A stretch of DNA of 64,000 nt, taken from positions 1 to 64,000 of the forward strand of contig JAOAAY010000001.1 of NCBI GenBank assembly GCA_026418615.1. Direction: 5' to 3'. A program made the position numbers and the translations under genes. Source of the DNA: Candidatus Sumerlaeaceae bacterium. GTDB lineage: Bacteria; Sumerlaeota; Sumerlaeia; Sumerlaeales; Sumerlaeaceae. The first letter of the stretch is position 1, and every line of letters starts with the position of its first letter. The notes under the pieces are model-generated. The model ran no database searches, was not told where the DNA came from, and worked only from the letters and a program-made list of their open reading frames with translations. Positions 63,995 through 64,000 of the stretch are shown here, piece by piece.

Positions 63995-64000
63995 ACTCGG

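Overview
The window is GC-rich, with many GTG and TTG starts and tightly overlapping genes. It looks like ordinary chromosome from a Gram-negative, two-membrane bacterium. LpxA, an LptF/LptG-type permease, two LolA-like proteins, lipoproteins with clear lipoboxes and an O-antigen-ligase-like protein all point to an LPS-bearing outer membrane. A complete 14-subunit complex I shows a respiratory metabolism. The combination of lone pseudopilins, FG-GAP repeat proteins, YfhO-like membrane proteins and a golvesin-containing amidase suggests a poorly cultured lineage of the Sumerlaeota/FCB/PVC kind. That placement is inference and is not proven by the sequence. I see no phage, insertion sequence or CRISPR array.

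Layout. 1-2844 (minus): a five-gene cluster of two small membrane proteins, a cysteine-rich exported protein, a pseudopilin and a LolA-like protein cut by the window edge. 2845-3540: no gene recognised. 3541-7589 (plus): an integral-membrane/spermidine-synthase/TPR fusion overlapping an M19 dipeptidase. 7773-21969 (plus): nuoA-nuoN in canonical order with nuoC and nuoD fused. 22004-30327 (minus): an LptG-like permease, alanine dehydrogenase, an unknown membrane protein, NagZ, an FG-GAP protein and a YfhO-like protein. 30451-33529 (plus): ilvN, ridA, murA and a membrane protein. 33549-37642 (minus): dacB and a multidomain amidase. 37902-40973 (plus): a large lipoprotein with a metal-site-degenerate PHP-like module. 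40991-43651 (minus): thrS and a TPR lipoprotein. 43896-44315 (plus): a lone response regulator. 44297-48097 (minus): a second FG-GAP protein and a phosphodiester-glycosidase-domain protein. 48511-54888 (plus): dnaA, a GspG-type pseudopilin, lpxA, a second YfhO-like protein and a membrane-anchored TPR protein. 54906-56930 (minus): an O-antigen-ligase-like/TPR protein. 57169-59192 (plus): ferredoxin with a terminator, a LolA-like protein and trmD. 59175-64000: a radical SAM protein, PBP1A, thpR, a STAS protein and tRNA-Leu(GAG).

Functionally the window is dominated by cell-envelope work. Peptidoglycan synthesis and recycling is represented by murA, pbp1A, dacB, nagZ, the amidase and possibly the dipeptidase. 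LPS synthesis and transport is represented by lpxA, the LptG-like permease and the ligase-like protein. Lipoprotein handling is represented by the LolA-like proteins. Respiratory complex I and scattered housekeeping genes (dnaA, thrS, trmD, ilvN, ridA, ald) make up the rest.

No single locus is an obvious new defence or mobile system. The most unusual items are the PHP-like lipoprotein that lacks its metal-binding histidines, the amidase whose catalytic domain is split by a golvesin-like insert, the FG-GAP/phosphodiester-glycosidase pair, and the left-edge pseudopilin cluster.
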